Made by a program: the position numbers and the translations under genes
Part shown: positions 12,524 to 20,676 of the stretch, in pieces
Layout of the letters: each line of letters begins with the position of its first letter
Position numbering within the stretch: position 1 is the stretch's first letter
NCBI GenBank assembly: GCA_044450785.1
Contig: JBIOJM010000089.1
Location: 1 to 29,642, forward strand
DNA from: JBIOJM01 sp044450785
GTDB lineage: Bacteria > Planctomycetota > Planctomycetia > Isosphaerales > Isosphaeraceae
DNA: 29,642 nucleotides
Direction of reading: 5' to 3'
Notes under the pieces: model-generated
The model's database searches: none
What the model saw: the letters and a program-made list of their open reading frames with translations, nothing else
Told to the model about the DNA's origin: nothing

Positions 12524-14134
12524 TCACGATTGCATCTCGGACAGGATGCGCCTGGCCTTCGGCAAGGTCCGCGCATCCTTGGCGAGCTTGTACTCGAACG
12601 AGTCGACCAGCGCCAGCCAGCTTGCCTCGATGACGTTCTCCGAAACGCCGACGGTCCCCCAGACATCGTCGTGGTCCTTGCTCTCGATCACGACGCGCAC
12701 GCGGGCGGCGGTGCCGGCCCGGGCGTTGATGACGCGGACCTTGTAGTCGGCCAGGTCCATCTCCTTCAACCGTGGGTAATGACCGTCGAGCGCTTTCCGC
12801 AAGGCGTTGTCGAGCGCGTTGACCGGTCCGTCCCCCTCGCTCACGGTGTGCTCGAGCAGACCGTCGACCTGCAGCTTGATCGTCGCCTCCGTCGAGATCG
12901 CACGATCCTGGCCGAGCTTGCCGCTCACGCTGACATGAAAGCCGAGCGGGTCGAACCAGCGGCGATGACGGCGCGCGAGCCGCTCGACCAGGAGGACGAA
13001 CGACGCCTCGGCCGCCTCGAACTGATAACCCTCGTTCTCCAAGTCCTGGACCCGGTTGAGCACGCGAGCCAGTAGCTCGTTGTCTTGTTCCAGGCCGTAT
13101 TCGCTCAACTTCTCGGCGATATTCGACTTGCCCGACAGCTCGCTGACTAAGACCCGGCGCTCGTTGCCGACGGTCGCGGGGTCGATGTGCTCGTAGCTCG
13201 CCGCGTTCTTGCGCATGCCGTGGACGTGCATCCCCCCCTTGTGGGCGAATGCGCTGGCCCCGACGAACGGCTGGTTCGACCGGAAATTCATGTTGGCCGT
13301 CTCGTAGACATAGCGCGAGAGCTCGGTCAAATGCGCCAGCATCCCCGGCAAGAGCAATGAATAGTCGGGACATTTCAACGCCAGGTTGGCCGCCACGCTG
13401 CACAAGTCGACGTTGCCGCAGCGCTCGCCCAGACCGTTGATCGTCCCCTGGACTTGTCGCGCCCCGCGCTGGACGGCCGCCAGGGCATTGGCCACGGCGA
13501 GGTCGCCGTCGTTATGGGTATGGATGCCAATGGGCACGGTCGTCACCTGGACCACCTGGGCAACGGCCAGGGCGACGTCGTCGGGCAGTGCGCCGCCGTT
13601 GGTGTCGCAGAGCACGATCCAGGCCGCGCCGGCCGCCGCGGCAGCCTGGATGGTCCGCAAGGCGTAGTCCGGGTTTCGCTTCAGACCGTCGAAGAAATGC
13701 TCGGCGTCGTAGATGACCTCGGACACATGCGCTGCGCAGAAGGCGACCGAGTCGCCGATCATCCGCAGGTTCTCCTCGAGCGACACACCCAGCACGTCGT
13801 GGACGTGCAGGTCCGAGCTCTTGCCCACGATGGTGATCGCAGGCGTCCCCGCGTCGATCAGTGCCTTCATCCCCTGATCGTCCTCGGCGGCGATGTCACG
13901 GCGCCGGGTCATGCCGAAGGCGGCGATTCTCGCGTGTTTGAGCCCCAGGTCACCCACGGACCGAAAGTAGGCGGCGTCCTTGGGGTTGGAAAGGGGATAG
14001 CCCCCTTCAATATAGTCGAACCCGGCTTCGTCGAGCCGCGTGGTGATGAGCAGCTTGTCCTGAAGCGAGAAATTGACTCCCTCACCCTGGGTGCCATCAC
14101 GCAACGTGGTGTCGTAAAGCAAGATTCGTGTCAT
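12524..14134 (-). CDS. cimA: Citramalate synthase
   Basis: Condenses pyruvate and acetyl-CoA to (R)-citramalate, the first step of the threonine-independent route to isoleucine. From the ATG at 14134 it is 536 aa, the normal length. The catalytic DRE-TIM barrel has YDTTLRDGTQGEG at the N-terminus (residues 7-19), HTHND in GIHTHNDGDLAVANAL and the NGLGERCGN motif. The C-terminal LeuA-type regulatory domain begins near residue 400 and includes VRVVIESKDHDDVWGTVG and ENVIEASWLALVDS. Barrel plus long linker fits CimA rather than LeuA or homocitrate synthase, though substrate choice rests on few residues. The frame is open further upstream to 14419, but those codons are not homologous. Confidence 0.93.
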   Translation of the reverse strand: MTRILLYDTTLRDGTQGEGVNFSLQDKLLITTRLDEAGFDYIEGGYPLSNPKDAAYFRSVGDLGLKHARIAAFGMTRRRDIAAEDDQGMKALIDAGTPAITIVGKSSDLHVHDVLGVSLEENLRMIGDSVAFCAAHVSEVIYDAEHFFDGLKRNPDYALRTIQAAAAAGAAWIVLCDTNGGALPDDVALAVAQVVQVTTVPIGIHTHNDGDLAVANALAAVQRGARQVQGTINGLGERCGNVDLCSVAANLALKCPDYSLLLPGMLAHLTELSRYVYETANMNFRSNQPFVGASAFAHKGGMHVHGMRKNAASYEHIDPATVGNERRVLVSELSGKSNIAEKLSEYGLEQDNELLARVLNRVQDLENEGYQFEAAEASFVLLVERLARRHRRWFDPLGFHVSVSGKLGQDRAISTEATIKLQVDGLLEHTVSEGDGPVNALDNALRKALDGHYPRLKEMDLADYKVRVINARAGTAARVRVVIESKDHDDVWGTVGVSENVIEASWLALVDSFEYKLAKDARTLPKARRILSEMQS

Positions 14135-14196
14135 GGTTCGCGTCAGGGTCTCCGCGGAAGGGCCACGCCCGGGTGGTCCGGCCGATCCGTGTCCGG

Positions 14197-14205
14197 ATTT
14201 TAACA
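14197..14205 (-). promoter_or_regulatory. Possible extended -10 promoter for cimA
   Basis: Minus strand reads TGTTAAAAT, a TG-N-TAAAAT extended -10 element in an otherwise GC-rich gap. Predicted start near 14190, about 56 bases before the cimA ATG. No convincing -35 box, so confidence is low. The rest of the gap 14135-14422 holds no gene that I can support. Confidence 0.3.
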
Positions 14206-14422
14206 GATTGGCCAGAACCCTTGACAGGCAGACACGCCGGAAGGCCTCCGGTTCGCCCGTGCGAGAACCGTCCCCCGGCATCGAAGGCGAAACACCGGGA
14301 CACGTGGACGAAGCGGTCAGACGGGTTGCAGCCTTTGAAATGGGCTTCTGATCCACACGATCAGCGAGGGTGAACCGAGAATGCCGGATTCCGAGTTGCT
14401 TCGGGTTGCGTAGCATCATGGA

Positions 14423-14440
14423 GCACGTTACGTTACGTGC
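14423..14440. promoter_or_regulatory. Imperfect palindrome overlapping a possible blaI promoter
   Basis: GCACGTTACGTTACGTGC pairs with itself at 16 of 18 positions. It covers a possible -10 (TACGTT, 14429-14434) that lies 17 bases after TTGCGT (14406-14411). It sits about 40 bases before the BlaI-type repressor gene. BlaI/MecI proteins bind short palindromes with TACA/TGTA cores and control their own operons. The exact core differs here, so operator function is an inference. Confidence 0.45.
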
Positions 14441-14481
14441 ATGATTATTCCCGTTTTTCTCGTCATCAAGCGGAGTGGACC

Positions 14482-14913
14482 ATGCGTAAGACTCAGATGG
14501 TGACCGATCGCGAACTGGAGATCATGAAGGTTCTCTGGGCTCGCGGCCGGGCGAATGTGCGCGAGGTGCAAGAAGACCTGAAGCGGGCGTCGGGCCCGGT
14601 GGCCTACAGCACCGTACAGACCTTGCTGAACATCATGGAAGAGAAGAAGGGGTCGGTTCGTCACGTCGTGGAAGGCCGAACATTCGTTTACATCCCGAAG
14701 AAGTCGTCGGAGCGGACAGTCCGAGAATTGACCCGGCGATTCGTGGATCGAGTGTTCGACGGAGCGCTGGACCGGGTCATGGTCGCGTTGCTGGGGTCCA
14801 AGTCTCCCACTCCCGAGGAGCTGGACCGACTGCGTGCCATGATCGACGAAGCCCAGCAACAGTCGTTGCTCAAGCCCGAGGCGGATGAAGAACTCGGCAG
14901 TGAAGAGCCTTGA
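14482..14913 (+). CDS. BlaI/MecI/CopY-family transcriptional repressor
   Basis: A 143-aa winged-helix repressor. The start ATG at 14482 has GGAG six bases upstream; a longer frame to 14437 lacks this and does not align with the family. It has the family N-terminus (MVTDRELEIMKVLWARGRANVREVQEDL), the recognition-helix region YSTVQTLLNIMEEKKG and the wing VVEGRTFVYIP. The C-terminal dimerisation helices follow (about 75-125). Such repressors are removed by proteolysis after an M56 membrane protease senses a signal. The next gene is such a protease, so the pair is a BlaI-BlaR1-like switch. No beta-lactamase gene is present, so the signal and targets are probably different. Confidence 0.92.
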   Translation: MRKTQMVTDRELEIMKVLWARGRANVREVQEDLKRASGPVAYSTVQTLLNIMEEKKGSVRHVVEGRTFVYIPKKSSERTVRELTRRFVDRVFDGALDRVMVALLGSKSPTPEELDRLRAMIDEAQQQSLLKPEADEELGSEEP

Positions 14914-15145
14914 AGAGTTTCACAAAGAGGCGCAAAGTGAGATGCAGAGATCGCGGATAGCCACGAGGTGCGGGCCGCCACCCGGTTGAAACCCGCAACG
15001 ATCGGCCTGACCTGGCTGAGCCGGCCCCACACCTCCACGGTTCTGTCCGCGATCGCTGTGTCGCTTTTGCGCCTCTGATTGAAGCACGGACGACGCGGCC
15101 CCGCGTGATCTCTGAAACGACGTCGCGTCTCCGAAGAAACTCTTC
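14912..15145. repeat. Long imperfect nested inverted repeat between repressor and protease genes
   Basis: Nested complementary pairs are seen: GAAGAGTTTC (14912-14921) with GAAACTCTTC (15136-15145), AGAGGCGCAAA (14926-14936) with TTTGCGCCTCT (15066-15076), GATCGCGGA (14949-14957) with TCCGCGATC (15046-15054), and a weaker pairing of 14961-14976 with 15023-15040. Together they form a hairpin of about 150 nt with an outer pair. It fills the gap of 247 bases between the two genes. A miniature transposable element or a structured mRNA segment would look like this. Confidence 0.55.
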
Positions 15146-15160
15146 GACGAGGCCCTGGCC

Positions 15161-16708
15161 ATGTGGGTCTGGCTCGATCGCATCGGCCCCATCCTGTTCG
15201 ACGCGGCGCTGTCGACGGCCGTCTTCCTGAGCTTGGTCGTGCTGGCGATCCTCGTCTGCCGCCAGCCATCGCGCCGACGGCTGATTGCGCGCGTCGCCTT
15301 GCTGGCGTCACTGGCGATGATTCCCCTCGTCGCGCTGGCGCCGCTGCCGCGACTCGACTTGGTCGACACACTCGTCCAGTCGAATCTACTGCCCCCCTCC
15401 GTCATCGTTGATCCCGATCAGATCAACCCTCCGGCGCCACAGGCAGCCGCGTCCGAGCATCCGACGCGCTGGCGGATCACGAAATACCTCCCGGACCACG
15501 TCGTACGTGGCGGTCGATGGCTGCCGCGCAGCCTGGCCCTGGCCGACCTGGCCTGCGTGGCGACTGGGGTTGCCTGGCTCCTGCTGGGCTTCTGGGGAGT
15601 GCGCTGGCTGATTCGCCATTCGCGGGAGCCGTCCGCCGCAACCCGTCAGCTCTACGACCGGCTCTTCGCCGGGCAACCGAACGGCCGCGCCCGCCCGGAC
15701 TTGCGCGTGTCTTCGCGAGTGCAGCACCCGGTTGTGTTCGGCATGCTGAACCCGACGATCCTGATCCCCCCGTCGTACGATGAACCCGACAACGAGGCCG
15801 ACGCCGAGTTGCTCAGGCTCAGCCTCTTGCACGAAATCGTCCACGCGGAAGAATCCGATCCCTGGTTCGGCACGGTCGCCAGCCTTGCCCAAACCATCTG
15901 GTTTTTCTTGCCGCAGATCTGGTGGATTCGGTCGCAACTCCTGATTGACCAAGAGTTTTTGGCTGATCGCTCCGCGGCTCTCCGTTACGGGACAACGTCC
16001 GGATATGCGGCGTCGCTGCTGGCATTGGCGGAGTCTGGACCCTGCTCGAGCATGGTCGCGCGTCCCAGTGGCCCGGGGGCGGGCTGGCTCGCCGGCGGGA
16101 AAGACGCCCGGTCCCCGCTCTTTCAGCGCATGCGGATGCTGTTGTACTGTCCCTTTCGGGTTGAGGCCCGCGCTCCGCGATCGTGGTCGTGGACCTTGAG
16201 AGTCACCGTGATCGCGGCGTCGATCGTCGCGGCCTGTGTCTGCATCCGCTGGCCGGACGCCCGTGCGCTCGAAAACCGCCTCAAAGGGGAGTCAGCACCG
16301 GCATCCGAACCCTTCCGCGTCACGGATTTCGTCGCCGAGCCGCTCGTTTTCTTGCCGGGCGGGCGAGCTCTTCCCTACATGATGCCGGTTGCGCTCCCCT
16401 CCCGATTCGAGCTGTCGGTCGAGGTCCTCGCGAGATCGTCTGATCTCGCTAAAGTCCATATCGCCGGCCACCCTCTCGGACTGGTTCATCCCTCGACGGA
16501 CCTCGCCGATCAAACGCCGAGCGCGCCGGACCTCGCCGAATCCTGGCATCAAGTCCGCCTCGAACGCCATGGCCTCGAGCTCTCACTTCGGGTCGACGGG
16601 CGAAAGATACCCGCCAGCCTCAAACCCGAAGCGAACAGCGAGTGGCTGACGTTCGAGCCCGGTCCCGAACGGCCGAGCCACTTCCGCAACCTCGTCGTCA
16701 CGTGGTGA
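15161..16708 (+). CDS. M56-family (BlaR1-like) membrane metalloprotease with novel C-terminal domain
   Basis: A 515-aa integral membrane protein. Hydrophobic segments lie at about 12-34, 42-62, 124-150 and 345-364. The zinc motif is HEIVH (residues 224-228), with the third-ligand segment QEFLADRSAA (E265). These are the M56 hallmarks, and the cytoplasmic protease would cleave the BlaI-type repressor encoded just upstream. After the last membrane segment there is no penicillin-binding domain. Instead residues about 385-515 read like a beta-sandwich of LamG or sugar-hydrolase-associated type, ending RPSHFRNLVVTW. This would lie outside the membrane and could sense a carbohydrate or other surface ligand; that is inference. 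The start ATG has only a weak ribosome binding site. The sigma gene follows 11 bases after the stop. Confidence 0.85.
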   Translation: MWVWLDRIGPILFDAALSTAVFLSLVVLAILVCRQPSRRRLIARVALLASLAMIPLVALAPLPRLDLVDTLVQSNLLPPSVIVDPDQINPPAPQAAASEHPTRWRITKYLPDHVVRGGRWLPRSLALADLACVATGVAWLLLGFWGVRWLIRHSREPSAATRQLYDRLFAGQPNGRARPDLRVSSRVQHPVVFGMLNPTILIPPSYDEPDNEADAELLRLSLLHEIVHAEESDPWFGTVASLAQTIWFFLPQIWWIRSQLLIDQEFLADRSAALRYGTTSGYAASLLALAESGPCSSMVARPSGPGAGWLAGGKDARSPLFQRMRMLLYCPFRVEARAPRSWSWTLRVTVIAASIVAACVCIRWPDARALENRLKGESAPASEPFRVTDFVAEPLVFLPGGRALPYMMPVALPSRFELSVEVLARSSDLAKVHIAGHPLGLVHPSTDLADQTPSAPDLAESWHQVRLERHGLELSLRVDGRKIPASLKPEANSEWLTFEPGPERPSHFRNLVVTW

Positions 16709-16719
16709 GTTTCACGAAG

Positions 16720-17313
16720 ATGAACGACGTCACCCGCATCCTCTCGGCGATCGAGCACGGAGACGCCAAGGCGCCGGAGCAATTGCTCCCCCTGGTCTAC
16801 GACGAGTTGCGTAAGCTGGCCGCGCAGCGGCTGGCCCGGGAGTCGCCCGGCCAGACGCTCCAGGCCACGGCCCTGGTCCACGAAGCCTATCTTCGCTTGA
16901 TTGGCTCCGACACGCCCTCCTGGAACAGTCAGGGGCATTTCTTCGCGGCCGCCGCCGAGGCCATGCGCCGAATCCTGATCGAGAACGCCCGGCGCAAGCG
17001 GACCGAGAAGCACGGCGGAGACCTCCAGCGCGTCGAGCTCGACGGAGTGGACGTGCCGGAGGCCGCCCCATCCCACGACATCCTCGCGGTTGACGAGGCC
17101 CTTTCCAAGCTCGCGGCCGAGGACCCGGTCAAGGCCGAGCTGGTCAAGCTCCGCTATTTCGGCGGGCTTTCGGTCGAGGACGCCGGCCGCGTGCTGGGGA
17201 TCTCGCGCGCCACGGCTGATCGCTACTGGGCCTATGCCCGGGTCTGGCTCTACAGCGAGCTGAGCGAGGCGGGCCACCGGACCGCCGATCCGAAAAAACC
17301 GACCTCGCCATGA
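16720..17313 (+). CDS. ECF-like RNA polymerase sigma factor
   Basis: A 197-aa sigma factor of the ECF-like type common in planctomycetes. The ATG at 16720 gives the standard opening MNDVTRILSAIEHGD; longer upstream frames lie in the protease gene. Region 2 is AAEQ-like: EQLLPLVYDELRKLAAQRLA then QATALVHEAYLRL, with the core-binding GHFFAAAAEAMRRILIENAR. Region 4 includes VKLRYFGGLSVEDAGRVLGISRATADRYWAYARVWL (split HTH at about residues 150-185). No anti-sigma gene is adjacent. In planctomycetes this class usually sits beside a Ser/Thr kinase gene, as here, and is thought to be controlled through it rather than by a membrane anti-sigma factor. It begins 11 bases after the protease stop, suggesting cotranscription. 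Confidence 0.92.
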   Translation: MNDVTRILSAIEHGDAKAPEQLLPLVYDELRKLAAQRLARESPGQTLQATALVHEAYLRLIGSDTPSWNSQGHFFAAAAEAMRRILIENARRKRTEKHGGDLQRVELDGVDVPEAAPSHDILAVDEALSKLAAEDPVKAELVKLRYFGGLSVEDAGRVLGISRATADRYWAYARVWLYSELSEAGHRTADPKKPTSP

Positions 17314-17387
17314 GGCGCCGCGATCGCCGATTTCGCACTGTCTTACAGAGGACGCCCCGCTTGGACCTGACGTGACGGGCCCCGACC

Positions 17388-20300
17388 GTGAACCGCCCAA
17401 CCCCCAGTATCGACGAGGTTTTCTTCGCCGCGATGGAGCGGGAGTCTCCCGAGGCCCGGGCCGCTTACCTCGATGAGGTCTGCGGCTCGGACCTGGACCT
17501 GCGCCGGCGGGTCGAGCGGCTCCTCGACAACCAGCCCAAGGTGGGTCGTTTCCTCGATGCGCCAGCCGCGGGTCCGACCGTGACTCTCACTCCACCCCGG
17601 GCGACGGAAGGACCCGGCACGGTCATCGGCCCGTACAAGCTGCTGGAGCAGATCGGCGAAGGCGGCATGGGCATTGTCTACATGGCCGAGCAGACCCAGC
17701 CCGTGCGCCGCAAGGTGGCGCTGAAGATCATCAAGCCGGGGATGGATACGAAACAGGTCATCGCCCGGTTCGAGGCCGAGCGCCAGGCGCTGGCGATGAT
17801 GGACCATCCCAACATCGCCAAGGTGCTCGATGCCGGCGCCACCGAATCGGGACGATCCTACTTCGTCATGGAGCTGGTCCGCGGCATTCCGATCACCGAG
17901 TATTGCGACCAGCACCGCCTGCCGATCCCCGAACGGCTGAACTTGTTCACGCAGGTCTGCCAGGCCGTGCAGCACGCCCACCAGAAGGGGATCATCCACC
18001 GGGACATCAAGCCCACGAACGTCCTGGTAACCTCGCTCGATGGCGTGCCTTTGCCCAGGGTCATCGACTTCGGCATCGCCAAGGCGACCGGTCAGAGCCT
18101 GACCGACAAGACGCTGTTCACGGGCTTCGCCCAGTTGATCGGCACACCGTTGTACATGAGCCCGGAGCAGGCCGAGCTGTCCACGGTGGATATCGACACC
18201 CGCAGCGACATCTACTCCCTGGGCGTCTTGCTCTACGAGCTCTTGACCGGGACGACGCCCTTTGACCAGGACACGTTCCGCACGGCCGCGCTCGACGAGG
18301 TCCGGCGCATCATCCGCGAGGACGAGCCGCCCAAGCCGAGCACGCGGCTGTCGGAATCGAAAGACACGCTGCCGTCAATTTCGGCGCGGCGGCATACCGA
18401 GCCGGTCCGGCTGACGAAGCTGTTGCGCGGTGAGCTTGACTGGATCGTCATGAAGGCGCTCGAGAAAGACCGCCGCCGCCGCTACGATACCGCCAGCGGC
18501 TTGGCCCGCGACGTCGAGCGCTACCTGGCCGGCGACCCGGTCGAGGCCGGTCCGCCCTCGGGCTGGTATCGCCTCCGCAAGTTCACCCGGCGCAACCGCT
18601 TGGTCCTGACGACGACGGTGCTCGTCGCCCTGGCCCTCATCGCGGGCACCACCGTGAGCGCCTGGCAGGCCATCCTCACCCGACGCGCCCGGGCCGACGC
18701 GATCGTCCAGCGCGACCGGGCCAGGAAGGCCGAAGCCGACGCGCTCGCCCAACGCGATCGAGCCGAGACAAACTTCCGCCGGGCCCGGGACGCGGTCGAC
18801 CAGATGCTCACCGAAGTGGGCGAGAAGGCGCTGGCGGAAATCCCCCAGGCCGAGCCGGTCCGGCGGGCGCTTCTGGAGAAGGCGGCGGCCTTTTATCGCG
18901 ATTTCCTCGGCGAGCACGCAGCGGACCCGGCCCTGCGCGGCGAGACCGCGCGAGCTTACTCGCGCTTGGGCGCGCTCGAGGGTGACCTGGGTCATTTCCC
19001 CGATGCCGCTCGGGCGTTCCAGCAGCAGATCGCGCTCTTGCAGGAACTCCTGAAGGACGACCCTGAGAATGTCCAAGGCCTCCGCGACCTGATCTGGGCT
19101 CACCTCCGGCTGGCGATCCATCGGAGGTCCATCGGCGATCTGGGTGCCGCCGTCCTGGAATCCGGCCGAGCGAATGAGATCGCCCAGGCGCTGGCGCTGC
19201 GCTTCCCTGGGAGACGAGACGACCGCAAGTGGCTAGCGCGGACCCTGGACGTCCATGCCGTGATGCTCTGGCAAAGCGGTAAACTCCTTGAGGCCTTCGA
19301 GCCTCTCCGCCGCGCGGTGGAGATCTACGAGCAGGTCATCCGGGAGAATGCTGCCGACGTCCGGCGTGGCGACCTCGCCGGTGCGTTGAACAACCTCTCC
19401 ATTCTTTCGCGTAGCCAGGGCAAGAACGCGGAGGCTGTCGACCTCTTGGAGCGGGCCATCGCGCACCAGAAAGAGGCATTGAAGGCCGAGCCCAAGAGCG
19501 TCGTCGCCCGTGTGTTTCTCCGCAATCAATACGAGAACCTGGCGATCGCGCTGAACGCACTGGGCAAACCGAATGAGTCGCTCCAGGCCGGGAGCCAAAT
19601 CATCGCGATGGGCGAGGCGTTGATGACCGATTATCCCGCGCGCCCCGGGTATCGCCACGATTTGGCGAAGAGCTACCACAACCTGGCCAACATCCAGCGC
19701 GACTCGGGCCGCACACCGGAGGCGGAAGCGTCCTACCGCCGCGCGATCGAGCTTGACCAGAAGCTGGCCGACGAGTTTCCCAACGTCCCTTCCTATCAGA
19801 TTGTCGGGGCCCAGAGCAGCTTGATGCTGGGCGATCTGCTCAAGATCACCTCGCGGCCGAGCGCCGCGCGAGATGCCTATCGTCGTAGCCTGGAAGGCTA
19901 CGAGCGGATTGCAGCCAAATTCCCCGAGATCACCGATTCGCGCATCCGAGTGGCTGATGCGGCGAACGTACTGGCTTGGTTCCTGCTGACGTGCGCCGAT
20001 CTCCCGATGCGTGACACGGCCGAGGCGCTCAAGCTGGCCAAGCGGGCAGTCGAGCTCGAATCCGAGAACGCCGGTTTCTGCAAGACTTTGGGCCTGGCCC
20101 GCTATCGCTGCGGGGCCTGGGGCACCGCGATCGAAGCCGTGCAGAAGTCGATGGCGCTTCCCCATCCCGCGGGCGGCCAACCAATGCTTGCCGTCGCAGC
20201 GATCGCCGACGTGCGGGAGTCGGTAGCCCTCCAGGCCAGCAGCGACGCGTCCGCCCGGCTCATCCTGGCCATGGCCCACTGGCGGGTGGGCCGCAAGGAC

Positions 20301-20471
20301 GAGGCCAGCCGGTGGTACATCCAAGCCGTCGATGGGATGGAGAAGAACAAATTGCAGCATGCCGATCTAAACCGCCTCCGCGCCGAGGCGGCGGCCTTGC
20401 TGGGCATAACCGACCATCCGACCTCATCCGGCAAGAAGGAGGAAAACACGACGCGACAATCGAAGCCTTGA
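17388..20471 (+). CDS. Transmembrane Ser/Thr protein kinase with TPR extension
   Basis: A 1027-aa PknB-type kinase. An N-terminal helical region (1-60) precedes the kinase domain at about 83-350: glycine loop IGEGGMGIVY (89-98), catalytic lysine K113 (ALKII), HRDIKPTN (204-211), DFG at 227-229 and the activation end TPLYMSPEQ. All catalytic residues are present. One membrane helix (about 403-424, VLTTTVLVALALIAGTTVSA) is followed by a charged coiled coil (RKAEADALAQRDRAE) and about 450 residues of tetratricopeptide repeats (for example YRRAIELDQKLADEFP and NNLSILSRSQGKNAEAVDLL). The GTG at 17388 fits the usual family N-terminus; an ATG sixteen codons later is possible. It lies 74 bases after the sigma gene, the standard planctomycete sigma-kinase pair. 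The kinase faces the cytoplasm and the TPR half the far side of the membrane. Confidence 0.93.
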   Translation: MNRPTPSIDEVFFAAMERESPEARAAYLDEVCGSDLDLRRRVERLLDNQPKVGRFLDAPAAGPTVTLTPPRATEGPGTVIGPYKLLEQIGEGGMGIVYMAEQTQPVRRKVALKIIKPGMDTKQVIARFEAERQALAMMDHPNIAKVLDAGATESGRSYFVMELVRGIPITEYCDQHRLPIPERLNLFTQVCQAVQHAHQKGIIHRDIKPTNVLVTSLDGVPLPRVIDFGIAKATGQSLTDKTLFTGFAQLIGTPLYMSPEQAELSTVDIDTRSDIYSLGVLLYELLTGTTPFDQDTFRTAALDEVRRIIREDEPPKPSTRLSESKDTLPSISARRHTEPVRLTKLLRGELDWIVMKALEKDRRRRYDTASGLARDVERYLAGDPVEAGPPSGWYRLRKFTRRNRLVLTTTVLVALALIAGTTVSAWQAILTRRARADAIVQRDRARKAEADALAQRDRAETNFRRARDAVDQMLTEVGEKALAEIPQAEPVRRALLEKAAAFYRDFLGEHAADPALRGETARAYSRLGALEGDLGHFPDAARAFQQQIALLQELLKDDPENVQGLRDLIWAHLRLAIHRRSIGDLGAAVLESGRANEIAQALALRFPGRRDDRKWLARTLDVHAVMLWQSGKLLEAFEPLRRAVEIYEQVIRENAADVRRGDLAGALNNLSILSRSQGKNAEAVDLLERAIAHQKEALKAEPKSVVARVFLRNQYENLAIALNALGKPNESLQAGSQIIAMGEALMTDYPARPGYRHDLAKSYHNLANIQRDSGRTPEAEASYRRAIELDQKLADEFPNVPSYQIVGAQSSLMLGDLLKITSRPSAARDAYRRSLEGYERIAAKFPEITDSRIRVADAANVLAWFLLTCADLPMRDTAEALKLAKRAVELESENAGFCKTLGLARYRCGAWGTAIEAVQKSMALPHPAGGQPMLAVAAIADVRESVALQASSDASARLILAMAHWRVGRKDEASRWYIQAVDGMEKNKLQHADLNRLRAEAAALLGITDHPTSSGKKEENTTRQSKP

Positions 20472-20676
20472 AGCTGAGGCTCACCGCCGACCCCGGCCCG
20501 TGAAAACCTGAGCCGGCACCGTGGTCTGAACCTGCGAGGTTGCCGGCCACTCGATCGCTGAACTGCTTTCTTAAACAAGGGACCGCAAACGGTCCGGGCG
20601 CTCGGAATGCGCGCCGGCATCGAGGACTCGCTTCTGTAATCCGCCAACCGCAACCTTGACAATGGAGACCATGACC

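Noticed and set aside
14221..14226. TTGACA as a plus-strand promoter for the repressor gene
   Set aside because: No -10-like hexamer is found 16-18 bases downstream, and it lies more than 250 bases before the gene.
20580..20595. Hairpin GGACCG-CAAA-CGGTCC after the kinase gene as a terminator
   Set aside because: Only six base pairs, more than 100 bases after the stop, and no T-run follows.
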